From Megaustenia siamemsis (Eukaryota; Mollusca; Gastropoda; Stylommatophora; Ariophantidae), in NCBI GenBank assembly GCA_032433765.1, contig JAVIAB010000047.1, positions 12,671,107 to 12,735,106 on the forward strand: 64,000 nucleotides of DNA, read 5' to 3'. Below are positions 1 through 11,134 of the stretch, piece by piece (the first letter of the stretch is position 1; the number at the start of each line of letters is the position of its first letter). The notes below the pieces were generated by a model. That model was given only the letters and a program-made list of their open reading frames with translations. It did no database searches and was not told where the DNA came from. The translations under genes were made by a program, and so were the position numbers.

Positions 1-800
1 AAAGGTTGTCCAGTCCAACAGGAGACCAGCGTCTTGTATAGTAGTTAGTGTTAAGTTGTTTTTGAAGTATCCAAAGCCTTGAGAAGGACGATGTTAGATA
101 GTAACCCAGAAATAGTTGGGTACTACAGCCAGTTAGCGTAGTGATCGTTTTTGTTCTACAATGCCGTGTGATTCGGCGAGAACCTGGCAGAAGATGAGGA
201 TGTGTGCAATTCGGACTTGGTGAGTAAGAAACTCACCCACTTGGTTACTATATGTGTGAGCTGGTTCTGTTAAACAATTCAAGTCTTTGTCAAGTTAAAT
301 CAAGTCAATTGTCATTTAAATAGAGTGCAAGAGAGTCAATGTTGTTCTTATGCTGGCAGCGACAGTATTACTGAACGAGGCACGTGTGGTGTCTTAAATC
401 AAGGCATTAGCAAAATTGTGGAGCGCACGAGAGTTTCAAAGTTCTAATGATGGCAGCGACATTGCTAAGGAGACACAGATGTGTGTTTTAATTGAGACAT
501 GGTCAATTTAATGAGTGCAAATGATCATCAATAAGTTTGTTTTGCTGACAGACGCAGAGTGGCTGGAATAGCCCAGGTGTTTGCCATTATTCAAGTGTGA
601 TAGACTAGTGAGAATGACAGATTCAATTTGTTCATGTAAATTGATGGTATTCACAGAGCTGCTAGAACACTGATTACAGACATAGAGTGGCGGCAGCGAT
701 TACAATAAAAGTTCTTCATTTGTTCTAATAGTGAGTTTGTCAATGTGTTGCAGTTTGGTAATTGTCATACGGCTTTGTGATGAACGGACTGAGGTTGTCC
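1..800. repeat. Degenerate ~100-bp tandem repeats, LTR U3-like
   Basis: Loose repeats share a GGCAGCGA core near 356, 454 and 690, together with recurring AGTCAAT and GAGTGCAA words. Copies are too diverged for a clean period. By comparison with the arrays that precede the shared LTR-like module at 2,051, 5,315 and 63,815, this may be the upstream (U3-like) part of an LTR. No coding potential was seen. Confidence 0.4.
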
Positions 801-1640
801 ATTTATTATCCACAACACGAAGTACTAATTAACACAGCACAGTCATTTATGCCTGATCGGGGATGGTCAGCTGTGGCTGAACTAGGCCAGGTCAAGTTGT
901 CATTCATGATCGCTTCGTAGCCTCGAGGGGGGGAGTGACCGGAGTTACACGGCGCCAAGGCTTCCATGTAAACATTGAGGTATACGTCACGGCACGGCGA
1001 CAGGCGTTGGCGACCACGGGAGAAGTGGGCCGCTGATGCTAATAAGTAAACAACGTGCATCGGGCGTCAATATACTATATATCAATAGCAATATCGATAT
1101 TAATTCATTATACATCGAAACTCTTCTCTTCACTGGTACATCAGGAGCTCAACATACACTACTACTTTACTATTATATATAGTAGGACCCGACCGTGTAT
1201 ATTCCACATGGTGTGAGAAGATCTGCTCCAATGGCCATTTGTAGTACTACTTTGATATTAGAGCATATTACCATCCAAACTTAATTTATTGCATACTGGC
1301 TAATTTTAACTGACCTACCTAGTCGGCTAGTGCATGAATGATGACACCTATCTCTATCCTTTATGATGTTATCTGGTAATCTTATAATATATACTTCAGA
1401 AGGGGTCATAATAATGCCCCTGAGGTATCCCTGATGTGTACCTGGTGTACTCCTGTGTTCAGCAACATGTTCGGGAGTTCTTGGAAAATTGCCGCTATCA
1501 TAATAAATTCCCTTTTCAGCGAGGGTTCGATCCAGACGACTAGGTGATATTACAGCCGACACTGGGAACAAGAAAGTTGATAAGTACTTGGTGATAGCAG
1601 GTTAGTGAATAGGTAGCAGTCTAGCTAGGCAGATGTGTCA
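800..1640. other. No recognisable feature
   Basis: Short open frames only, no domain recognised and no tandem structure. It may be internal to the same LTR-like unit as its neighbours. Confidence 0.4.
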
Positions 1641-1659
1641 GGACGGTCAGCAATGATAG

Positions 1660-1975
1660 CCAAGTGACATTAATATGAAATTCGCAGTGCAGTGTTTCTG
1701 AAAAGACTTGCATTAATGGAGTGTTCCACAGGCAATCGTCTGAGTGTAAACCAAGCAAGTAATATAATATGAATTTAGTAGTGCAGTTCTTTTGAAGAGA
1801 CTTTGATAATGTGGTTGTGCCACAATCTATAGGCTAAGAATAAGCCAAGCAAAAGGGACATTGTTATGAAAGTAGCAGTGCAGTTAGTGAGATTTAATAG
1901 AAGGTGGTTGTCCACAAGTAATAGACTCGAGTAAGTCAGGAAGCAAGGTTCTTGAGTGGTGGTTGACTGGCTATC
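1660..1975 (+). repeat. ~93-bp tandem repeat, three copies
   Basis: A unit with AGTGCAGT, then TGTTCCACA or TTGTCCACA, then AAGCCAAGCAA recurs at about 1,686, 1,778 and 1,872. It ends just before a polyadenylation signal and the LTR-like module, so it is probably an enhancer-like array inside a U3 region. Confidence 0.55.
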
Positions 1976-1984
1976 AGAGGTGGT

Positions 1985-2360
1985 CATTACATGAATAAAC
2001 CAATTCGCGTGAATTCTCATGGTGTTAATTCATGTTTCTTCTTGTAGCTGTGTTATCCTAGCGATGAATGAACACTGGGTGTCATGAACAACGGAAGTCA
2101 CAACATGGAGTCGGTGAGGAACTGATCAAAAGCCAAGGGCGGAATCTGTGAGCAGTGAAGGCCCTGTCCGGGGGCAGTAACCTGACACAGGTAACAGTCA
2201 AGTGGGCTGATCCCAGAGCTTCTTGTCATGGCGACGGAAAGGCAAATCTGACGAGTGCTGCCCGACAACAGTTCCCATTCAATTATAGTGGAGGCTCCGT
2301 TATTGGCGAGTTTCTGCTATGCCGATCTCCAGATTCAGGTCCACAAGGGAGGTTGATTTA
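1985..2360 (+). mobile_element. LTR-like 3' part, copy 1 (R-U5 and leader)
   Basis: AATAAA lies at 1,994-1,999. A module at 2,051-2,089 (ATCCTAGCGATGAATGAAC followed by TGGGTGTCA) follows about 60 bp later and is shared in diverged form with 5,315-5,352 and 63,815-63,850. A polyadenylation signal followed by a conserved block fits R-U5 of an LTR, and the TGGGTGTCA could be the start of a primer-binding site. An open frame at 2,155-2,361 matches nothing I know. No gag or pol is visible next to it, so this may be a solo LTR or a truncated element. Confidence 0.45.
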
Positions 2361-2577
2361 AAGTAGGGTATATTAGGTTTCGGGATGAAGGGGTCATAAG
2401 ACGATGGGGGGCGAGAACAAGGGGAGGTAAAGCAGGCTGGTAAGGGGAATTAATAGGAAGCGGGGTGAAGTTCAGTCACGGAATAAACAAGGACACGTGA
2501 GGTAGGCAGTTCAGGTGAAAAGCACGCGGGAGAGACGAATTAGGGGACAAAGGAGAGTCAGTCAGTGGAGAGGCTAT

Positions 2578-2671
2578 GCAGACGTGTGTGAGAGCAGACG
2601 TGTGTGAGAGCAGGAAGCAGACGTGTGTGAGAGCAGACGTGTGTGAGAGCAGACGTGTGTGAGAGCAGACG
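2578..2671 (+). repeat. 16-bp minisatellite, five copies
   Basis: GCAGACGTGTGTGAGA is repeated five times with one short interruption (AGGAA) after the second copy. Confidence 0.9.
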
Positions 2672-2819
2672 ATACTGTGGGCCAGGAAAATGTGCTATTC
2701 GAGAGGACAGGTTAGTAAATGGATAGGTTCCAAGCTAGGCAGTTAGGTAGCTAGGAGATAAGATAGTTATAAGGTTCAAGAGAAAGCTCTGTGACAAATG
2801 TGGACAGAAATAAGACAGT

Positions 2820-3260
2820 GAGCCAGATGCTAGATAGTGAATTGGCTATGTGCCATTATTATAAATTAGTTATCAATGTAGTGTACGAGATAACTAAGCT
2901 TAGGAGTCAAGTCAGAATTGTACTGACATCATTAGAATAGTAGACAGGATTCTATGTGAAGTGGCTGTGTGCCCTAGTGTCAAATTCTGTTAGTGGACAA
3001 TGAACGTTGTCAATGAGACAATAGCATCAGAAAAGATGTTACATTGTGAACTGGCTATGTGCCATTATTATGAATTAGTTATCAATGTGGTGTACAAGAT
3101 AGCAATGTAGTGTACAAGATAGCTAAGCTGAGGAGTCAAGTCAGAAGTGTACTGACATAAATAGAATATCAATTATGATAAGCGAGTTGGCTGTGTGCCC
3201 TTATTAGTAGTAGACACTCAAGAGTGTCAATGAAAGACCTTGTTGGCCTTATGCTAAGAG
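2820..3260 (+). repeat. Degenerate long tandem repeat
   Basis: Blocks reading GGCTATGTGCCATTATTAT, then ATCAATGTAGTGTAC, then GGAGTCAAGTCAGAA recur at about 2,845 and 3,055, with weaker partial copies around 2,960 and 3,190. It forms the first half of the array-rich stretch before LTR-like copy 2. Confidence 0.6.
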
Positions 3261-3324
3261 GCATGTGTTGGCTGAGTGCCCTTATAAAACAGACTCTCAC
3301 TGAACAGTTACTAGCGTCAGTGCA

Positions 3325-3760
3325 TGACTATTATCAGCAACACGCTGATAGGTGGGAATAGGCTGTGGGTCATTCTCATCAGAGACATGCATCAACCATG
3401 TCGAGTGTCAAGTAACTACTATTATCAGCAACACGCTGATAGGTGTGAATAGGCTGTGGGCCATTCTCATCAAAGATAATGATCAGTCATTCTCGTGTCG
3501 AGCAACTACCATTATTAGCATCACGCTGATAGCTGTGAATAGGCTGTGGGCCATTCTCATCAGAGACCATGCATCAACCATGTCGAGTGTCAAGTAACTA
3601 CTATTATCAGCAACACACTGATAGGTGTGAATAGGCTGTGGGCCATTCTCAAAGATAATGATCAGTCATTCTCGTGTCGAGCAACTACCATTATTAGCAA
3701 ACACGCTGATAGCTGTGAATAGGCTGTGGGCCATTCTCATCACAGACCACGAATCAACCA
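3325..3760 (+). repeat. Tandem repeat of alternating 82-100-bp units, five copies
   Basis: CACGCTGATA (once CACACTGATA) starts at 3,341, 3,432, 3,532, 3,614 and 3,712, each followed by GAATAGGCTGTGGG and CCATTCTCA. Alternate copies are more alike (TATCAGCAA against TATTAGCA), giving a two-unit higher-order period of about 181 bp. Confidence 0.8.
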
Positions 3761-3959
3761 TTTTGGCGTCAAGTAAATACATTATCGGCTCAGGGCCATT
3801 CACGTTGCCATATCTCCATAGTGGTAGTTATGGTAGACCGCCATCGCTTCTCTGGGAGAGGTGCAATAGACCGTGGGCCTTCACTACAGGGACAGTCATG
3901 AAGATTATTGAATGTCAAGGTAGACCTTACCAATACCAAGGTCGATAATAATTATGAAT

Positions 3960-4770
3960 GTGTGGTCCACCTGCAGAGGCTGTCAGTGGTGATTGTATGA
4001 AACTGGGGGTCTACATGCCAAAGACCACCAGAAGAATAATGCTTGTAATATGAATCCTATGTCGTGTTGATTAAAAGAAACTGTTGTGCTTAACTCAGGT
4101 GTTTGTTAAGATCTGTTACCTGGCTGTTGTCGAAGGGGTGATGTGTCCTGTGTCGAACGTTCCTGGAGTCTGTCAGCAACTGAATCAACGCGAAGTCAGG
4201 GCTGGAGAAGCTGGTGGGGGAGTGAGAAGCTGCGCTACTGAGGAATAACGGGAGTACGCGCGGAATCTCAAAAACAGGAAAAATGCTAGTATAGATTAGC
4301 CCGTCCAAATGGTGCACGTAAAACGGAGATAAGAGATAACAGGAGATAAGGGGAAGAGAGAAGGTGTAGAGTTGGTGCGGGGAGACAAGTAGTTTGGCGA
4401 AAGGTAGAGGGCATCAGGTCCACGAGGAAAACGAAGAATAGGGATAGATGGTGTTTCAAGGAAAAAGTGTGTGTGTGGGGGGGGGGGGGGGTAAAAATGA
4501 GGTGAGCAGAGTTGGGAACACAAAGAGCGAGGAAAATATAGTCAGTCGATTTTGTGCGAGACACAGCCAAAACTGGGGACGGGGTGTGTTGAATTCTCGA
4601 TCGCAGGTCAGTGTGTGGGTAGTTGTCGAGCCGAATGGTCAAGTTCGAAGTCGTCAGGAATAGCTAGGGAGATTAGCTTAATGGGGATAGAGTATCTCAT
4701 ATGAAGAGAGAATAGTCAAGTCGTATTCACGATGAGATAGGCTTTGTGATAGCCAGTCAGTAATGTTCTG
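3960..4770. other. No gene recognised; G-run at 4,479
   Basis: Open frames of 70-118 codons on both strands overlap one another and show no domain. The stretch contains a GT run followed by 13 Gs. Probably internal LTR-like or unclassified repeat DNA. Confidence 0.4.
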
Positions 4771-4774
4771 ATCA

Positions 4775-5160
4775 GTCGTACTAGAGACACTATGAACAAT
4801 TATCAGTATGAATAGACCATCAGAAGTGCAGGTTGTGATAACAGGCATATTTGAGCATATTAGAGACTTATAATGAAGCAGTTATCGTTATGAATGGACC
4901 TTCCTTACAAGTGCAGGTCAGACTATCATTGGCTGAAGTCCAGTCGTACTAGAGACATTGTATGAACAATTATCATCAGTATGAAGGACCATCAGAAGTG
5001 CAGGTTGTGATAACATAGGCATATCTGAGCATATTAGACTTAATATTGAAGCCATTATCATCGTTATGAATAGACCATCGTAAAAGTGCAGGTCATGCTT
5101 CGTCGGCTGAAGTCTAGTCATACTAGAGACAATGTTATGAACAATCAATAGGTTAGAAGC
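4775..5160 (+). repeat. ~170-bp tandem repeat, about 2.3 copies
   Basis: The start word TACTAGAGACA recurs at about 4,779, 4,947 and 5,120, so spacing is 168-173 bp. Inside each unit a smaller block (ATCGTTATGAATGGACC or ATCAGTATGAATAGACC, then AGTGCAGGT) occurs twice, which suggests an older ~85-bp unit. It lies directly before LTR-like copy 2. Confidence 0.75.
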
Positions 5161-5214
5161 CTTTGCAGGGATGAGGAAAACTGTCGAAACCATGTATTGC
5201 ATGCATACTATGTA

Positions 5215-5640
5215 ATATGACTGAGCCTTGTCAAGCTGGGGACATGTTCAATGGGGCATTAAACTTGTTATTTTAGTCTTGTGTTGTTCCATGCTGTCTA
5301 CAGTTGGTGTGGCGTGTCCTAGCGACGAACGAACTCTGGGGATTGTCAGGAACGCAGAGTCGATCAGGGACCGAGAAGGCCATGGCGGAGTACAAGTGCT
5401 GAGCAGGGGTCTCTTGCCTTGGCAGTTTCTGAGGTGGTGACAGGTGGCAGATCTTTGTTCTGGCCACCCTCGACGACAAAGCAGAGGTTGAATCCAAGTC
5501 TGGGAGTGACGCCGGTGGTGGGCACTTGCTCCAACAAACCAGGAGCAGATAAGAGCACTCAACAGGGCGACATCGTCATCCGCCAGAAGACTAGTCGTGC
5601 GGGTTGAAAACTGTTACATGCACGTTACCTTGAAATCTAT
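5215..5640 (+). mobile_element. LTR-like 3' part, copy 2
   Basis: ATTAAA at 5,258-5,263 precedes the shared module at 5,315-5,352 (TGTCCTAGCGACGAACGAAC, then TCTGGGGATTGTCAGGAAC). This is the best-preserved copy of the module and its surroundings are CpG-rich. Overlapping open frames on both strands (60-104 codons) are probably by-products of base composition. Confidence 0.45.
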
Positions 5641-6071
5641 ACGGGGTATAAAAACCACTGGTATAGAGAGATGAGCAACAGACATGTTACAGCAAGTCAG
5701 TCATAACCGATGTTTTATTCAACATTGTGGGTTCAATTGGGTTCAAGGAGAAATGATCCACGTGAACAAGACAGTGGTTACAAAAGAACAACCGGGTTAC
5801 ACCCTGTGTATGAATTGACTTTCTGTGGTTTGACGCAAAAAAAAAACAATTCACAATCACACGTGAACAAAAAATCACAATGAAACGAGCGGCTGATGAA
5901 CCAAGCACTTCAACGGAAAGCGAAGTAGGTCTAGGCTTTTCACATTCCAACAGGAGATCGATACTTTGATTCAGACTAAGGAGTCAGATTTTCATTAAAA
6001 AATATGTTTCCAGTTCAAGTGATAAGGAGAATTTTATTCTGAACTTATAGATCTAGATTGATAGTTTAAAA

Positions 6072-6102
<31 letters not shown>

Positions 6103-6235
6103 TCCCTCAAATAGCTGACAGGGGTACCTCTGTGAAACAAGGCTCATTCTGCTGGGTGGATTGACACACAAATGTGGAATATTGGTGCTAGATGAAAGGT
6201 AGACCTATTTTCTACAATGTTTCTAAATTCTATCT
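5640..6235. other. No gene recognised; 24-bp G-run
   Basis: A TATAAAA-like string at 5,646 and a G homopolymer at 6,075-6,098 are the only marked features. The words CCAACAGGAGA at 5,948 and at 19 in the window are shared and may mark an element border. Confidence 0.4.
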
Positions 6236-6316
6236 TATTCTAACCACTTGTTTGCTACTCTAACCACTTGTTTGCTATTCTAAACACTTGTTTGCTATTC
6301 TAACCACTTGTTTGCA
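6236..6316 (+). repeat. 20-bp minisatellite, four copies
   Basis: CTAACCACTTGTTTGCTATT is repeated four times with small changes. Confidence 0.9.
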
Positions 6317-6659
6317 TTAACTAACATTTTTCTATATCCTGTTTTTTTTCTCTTTAATGCTCAGGAGCCCAGGTATATAGGACATTTAGGTTCTGGCCTC
6401 AGGTCTGGTAGGGTTAAATTGTGTCGGGGTTGACAATATCGGGCTGGTGTTCCAACTTTACGCCACTAAACAGCTATGAAGCTGTCAAGAGACTTGTGCA
6501 ACAAGGATACACCTCTATAACGACAACAATCCCCCTGCATATATTCACATGTTACATATTTATAGTGTATCACTTATATTAAAATAGCATAAACTATCTC
6601 CAAATATCTATGAAAATAGCAAACAGTAATTGTATAAAAAGTTTTTCAACTTGTATTTG

Positions 6660-7130
6660 TTACAGGACCTTCTGGTATGATGGAGGTAAAAGCTGCAGGG
6701 TACTTTAGGTTTTTGGAGCAACACAAACTGCGTTACGCAACCTTGCTGTCTGACAAATATTCAATGAGCTTCTCAGCATCGAAGCCTGAATTCCTGATGC
6801 TTCCAACAGGCTACAGCTTGGCATGAGATACCTATCCATCTGAAGCTGGTGCACACCTCTTAATCGGTCAAAGCTGCATGAACACCTTAAACCAGTCTAT
6901 GATAGGCTGTCTGAAGACCACTTGCTAAGTAAGCGTGTTCTGGCAGGACTCGTCTTGCCAGAACACGAATGAATTTTTGCAGTCTAAAACTAAGACACAG
7001 AAGAATGGGCCAATCAAACTCAGTCACTCATAAGCAGATTCAGGAAGCGACATGTAGGTCTGAATAGGTACTTCGGAAATCGGTAGACGTTACCGGAAGT
7101 TGCAGTCACTAGGCAAATGGCCAACTGGTC
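6660..7130 (+). pseudogene. Probable relic of a Mutator-like transposase
   Basis: One frame reads MMEVKAAGYFRFLEQHKLRY then ATLLSDKYSMSF, which resembles the 'MEVEGALRLF..SVEKH.LRY...LGDGDSK' stretch I associate with the Mutator-like transposase family found in invertebrate genomes. After frame changes, NTNEFLQS (about 6,970) and RHVGLN (about 7,050) fall in the order expected for the following 'QNxNEsLhS' and 'VGL' motifs. Several stops and frameshifts make it non-functional. This rests on motif memory and no search was run. It could be a chance likeness, but the order of three motifs argues for real homology. Confidence 0.4.
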
Positions 7131-8525
7131 AAGGGCATGCCTGAAACTATCAGAATACATCATATGTAAATCGTTTTCCAACGATGTTTCCAGAAGTTAA
7201 TTATGAAACTTAAGTTGTTTTCTAACAATGAGAGTTCAATCCGCCGAGTCATGTAGTCAAAACGTAAAACAAAATACAATCATTTGATCACAACGGTTTC
7301 CTCATATTTTCTACCAAAAAAAAGTTATTAAATATGGATAGGGATATTTAGATTCAATGTCCATTTTTACATAAGTGTGTGAAATTCAAAGTGATCTCAA
7401 AGTGATCTGAGTTTAATAATGACACGGAAATTGACCATGCTACTCCCATTGACAAAGCGCAGGCCATCCGTCACTTTGTCCATTGTTGAACTTTAAGTCA
7501 TTTCAAATAAAAGGCAGCTAAGTTATGCTAAAATAATGTAGACAACTTGATTCTATGACCATTTATACATATTTGTGGGAGGTTTTACATGGATCTGTCG
7601 GCGTTTTATGAAATTATTGGCATTGAAAGACCACAAGTGTGCCAAAAAAGTGTGTTCATGCGACGTGTATTAGCATAGAAAATATCAATTATTATACTTC
7701 CAATATGGCGGTGGTTATCAGGTTCTATATATTGGCACTATAGTAATTGTTGAAGCGAACAAACACTTCAATCCCTAGTATTATATCATATACAAATAAA
7801 TTGCTTAAATCAGTTTTTTAATTTACTACCACTGCCAGCCTTAAACATATGCACAAGATGGAGGAATTCATCATACAATCTAGTACAAGAAAATAAAATG
7901 ACATGCATAAAACAAAAAATGATTGATTTATTAGAGGAAAACGGCATAACCTTGCTTCCTCAGTTCCATTGCACTTCCTGCAAAGCTGAGCAGTCTAATG
8001 GACAACATGTAATAGGGTGAACCACACTAGCTGCTACAGGATTTGAGATACCCAGAATAGTCTGAATTGTTGGTTTGGTCCAGACTTTTCACATCAGATG
8101 ATCTGTGGATAAAGAAATGTTTAACCTAGAATATGATATGGTAGTAAAAATTACCGCCTCAAAACACAAATTCTTGAAATTTGACAGTTCACAATAGGCA
8201 AGCATTTCCACCACCAAACCTCCTAATTATCACAAACGATGACCCCTAAAAATGATTTTTTTTACAAATACCGTAGTAAAAATATAAAAATGTACCTGCA
8301 TTTTTAAAAAAATATAAATTCTACCAATTTTCATAAAATTTGATAATCTAGTTCTTAAATCAATTAGAGAATGTAAGATAGAATCAGCAATGGGGCAATA
8401 CACATGGCTACACAGAATGTGGATCATGCTGTCTTAGTAAATGACTCACAAAGTATGCTACAGAAGATGACTCTGTGGCAGGAGTGGGATACAGCTTATA
8501 GATGACTTCAAAGTGAATGCGTTAA
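7130..8525. other. No recognisable feature, AT-rich
   Basis: No domain, tandem repeat or tRNA-like head was seen on either strand. Open frames are short. Confidence 0.45.
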
Positions 8526-8529
8526 CACG

Positions 8530-8640
8530 GGTGTACTGTCAGGCAACTCTGGTGTACATGGCAATGAAATAACTGATAAGCTCACTAGGAGCTCTCGAAA
8601 AAAGGACATCGCCAAATTTGTTGTTCATTCCTTGAGAGAA
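8530..8640 (+). mobile_element. LINE RNase H-domain fragment
   Basis: The frame reads NSGVHGNEITDKLTRSSRK, matching the end of the RNase H domain of I/Jockey-like non-LTR retrotransposons (consensus GHSGVxGNExAD). Flanking frames decay at once, so only this patch is supported. The 86-codon opposite frame at 8,625-8,885 is probably spurious. Confidence 0.5.
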
Positions 8641-9054
8641 GAGTAGAATGGGGACAATGATGTATATATTGAAACAGGAGTGTCTTGAAACAGGAGGTCA
8701 ATGTGGAAAATAGGGTCTGGTTGATCCGGAGTGCTTTGGGGAAAAGCAGATGTATCTATAATCAATACCTTACAGGAACTTAAGTCAGTCTGCGTACACT
8801 TCAAGAAATGCAGCAACAAGGGATGGAGCTGAAATGGGGATCCCCCGACTGCAGTAAAACATTTAATAAATAGAATGATAGCCATTTTTTTAAATTAGCT
8901 GAGTAGTCCGTGTTCCCATGTGTTGGCTTCTCGTAGCAAGTAGCTGGTGGCAAGGAGTACGGGTTAATCCTGCTTCGGACTATATTGTTTTATTTTTTTT
9001 CTATTAAATAGGAAAAATATGCCAAAACATTCACTCATGATGAAAAAACATGAT

Positions 9055-9200
9055 AAAAAATAGAGCACCTCTGAATTCAGAGAACATCTGCCCATGTGGC
9101 AGAGGACACCTAAGCACGTCTGCCAGCATGAAAAATAGGAGGAGGAAAAAAGTGATATTCATTCAAATCCAGTCCCTTGGGACTTTACAGATATAAGTTG
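9055..9200 (+). mobile_element. SINE family G, fragment
   Basis: The run GAACATCTGCCCATGTGGCA, then GGACACCT, GCATGAAAAATAGG and CAGTCCCTTGGGACTTTACA parallels 46,010-46,125, where the same order occurs. Family G copies also occur near 28,945, 45,150, 54,020, 59,063 and 60,650. Confidence 0.55.
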
Positions 9201-9484
9201 GCAAACGCAAACAATTAGGTTTATTAAAAAGTTTTAAACTGGTGACATTAGGTAGTTCACAAAGTAAAGCTACTAATTCAGTTCAAACCAGCAAATGGGA
9301 AGTTAAAGTGTTATTAAAGTTATGACATTTGAAAGATTTAGTATCTACCTCAAATCCTCCATGCCTTGATAGACATAGGGCATATGGTGTTAATGACCAT
9401 ATTTTTATATTGGATTGAAAAGTAACTAACTAGAATTAGGAGAAATACCTCTATTAGACATACAATCTTACATCTGGGCAGTAA

Positions 9485-10020
9485 CATAAAGAGGGAGGAA
9501 CAGAAAAAGATACCAAAATAAGGATATCAAAAGCAAGAAGAGCTTTCATTGCACTGGGAAACATGGAAATCCAAAGAAAGTAGGTTGAATACAAAAATAA
9601 AAAATTTTCAACTCAAATGTTAAGTCGGTATGGCTGTGAAACATGGAGAACAACAAAATGACAATCACGAAGATACAGACTTTCATTAATGGATGCTTAC
9701 GCAGAAAAGGATGGAAATGGCAGGACAAAAATCACTAACATAGAATTATGGAAATGTACAGTCAAATACCAGTGGATAAAGAGATACAGCAAAGACGATG
9801 GCGCTGGATAGGACACACTATGGAAACCAACAGGTATTACACAACAGGTCCTTTTTTGGAATCCCCAGGGGAAAAGACAGGAAGACCAATGAATTCTTGG
9901 AGAAGTTATAGGAGCAGAGATGAAGACGATGGGGAAGACATGGAATGATCTTAGAATGGCAAAAAAAACAGAACGAATGGAAAGTGTTTGTTGAAGACCT
10001 ATGCTCCACAGGGAGCTAAA
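9485..10020 (+). mobile_element. LINE family K, 3' end (relic)
   Basis: In shifting frames it reads YGCETWRTTK, then [42 protein letters not shown] and ends in CSTGS-like residues. This is the region after reverse transcriptase in a common endonuclease-type LINE (WRTTK...[10 protein letters not shown]...WNPQGKRKRGRPRN). Multiple stops and frameshifts. Same family at 26,800 (minus), 46,470 (plus) and 53,358 (minus). Confidence 0.75.
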
Positions 10021-10029
10021 AAAAGGTAA

Positions 10030-10200
10030 ACAGCAGATTGAGTGATGTGGTCAGTATCAGTTCACCTTGACCAGAAAATTCTATCCAATTATAGAGGCCG
10101 CATGAACCCAGGAGCCTTGTAGGCCCAAAAAACAAAATGTCACTTCTGGGCATTAATTCTGATCAGGAAGACAGTACACTAACCACCCAGCCATCAAAGC
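10030..10200 (-). mobile_element. SINE family E, very diverged fragment
   Basis: GATGTGGTCAGTATCA and the closing ACTAACCACCCAGCCATCAA, AGCTCCT match the order of family E read on the minus strand. Diverged and internally rearranged. Confidence 0.35.
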
Positions 10201-11130
10201 TCCTCAGAAATAGGAAAAGGTTTATTTTTAAAACTAATATGTACAGGAAACCAAAAAATGTGATTTGACTCGCCTATTAAAGAGGGACTATGGTAGGCCA
10301 TGGTGGGGTTTCGTCGATCCTATTCCCACCACAAATCTTGAATTTATTATACAGGGACATCCGCAAATGGACAATGAAGGACAAAATAAAAATATTGAAG
10401 GAATTCAGCATCATGTGTATTATAATCGCTAAGTTTTTTTCATTTTCAGTATCAAAGTGAATTATCTAGCTACTGCGTCAAATTTATTGAAATAAAAAGA
10501 ATGTTATCCTTTGCTTTTCATTGATCATTGTAAAGAAAAATTAGTGTTCATGTATTGTTATTAACAGGTTATTGCGTCACCTGCCATAATCAGAATTGTT
10601 AAAATCAGCAGAATAAATTATCAATAGAAGCACTTACCTGATTTGATGCATGACACGCTGCTTTCCAACAACTGAGCAAATCTACATTTGTGTTTAGCAA
10701 ACAAATGATTTAAAAAACAACCTTGATTTTCATGATTCCTGTTGTAAGCTCAATGCAGACTTCTAGTCGATATGTAGATAGGCGGCAGGAAAACCGTTGA
10801 AGCACTGTCTGAAAATTTTTCTTGGTTCCTCATATCCCAGTCTGGCTTGCTGCCGGAGTGTGTATGCTGTGTTTGCTACGCAGCTGACTGGATATTCGAT
10901 GAGACATTTTAGTATAGAAGGTTTTGGTGTTGATTTTGAGAAATGACTCGTTTTCCTTCTGGAACTGGGAACGATCTGAGAATTGTGGAAACGATTAAAA
11001 TGTTAACTCAAAAGCATGATACATCTCCAAAATGATATAATTTGACAATGAGCTGACCACATGTTTTATATATTATACAAATTTTCTATATTAATAGTTT
11101 TGAGTTACTGAATTATTTGCAGGTCACCAT
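10200..11130. other. No gene recognised; faint copy of repeat Q
   Basis: Mostly AT-rich. At 10,830-10,900 GGTTCCTCATATCCCAGTCT, then GGCTTGCTGCCGGAG matches the 5' part of repeat Q at 61,170-61,205. Nothing else was identified. Confidence 0.4.
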
Positions 11131-11134
11131 TGCA

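Noticed and set aside
4286..4663. Overlapping frames of 71-118 codons
   Set aside because: All depend on GT/G-rich low-complexity sequence and overlap on both strands; no domain.
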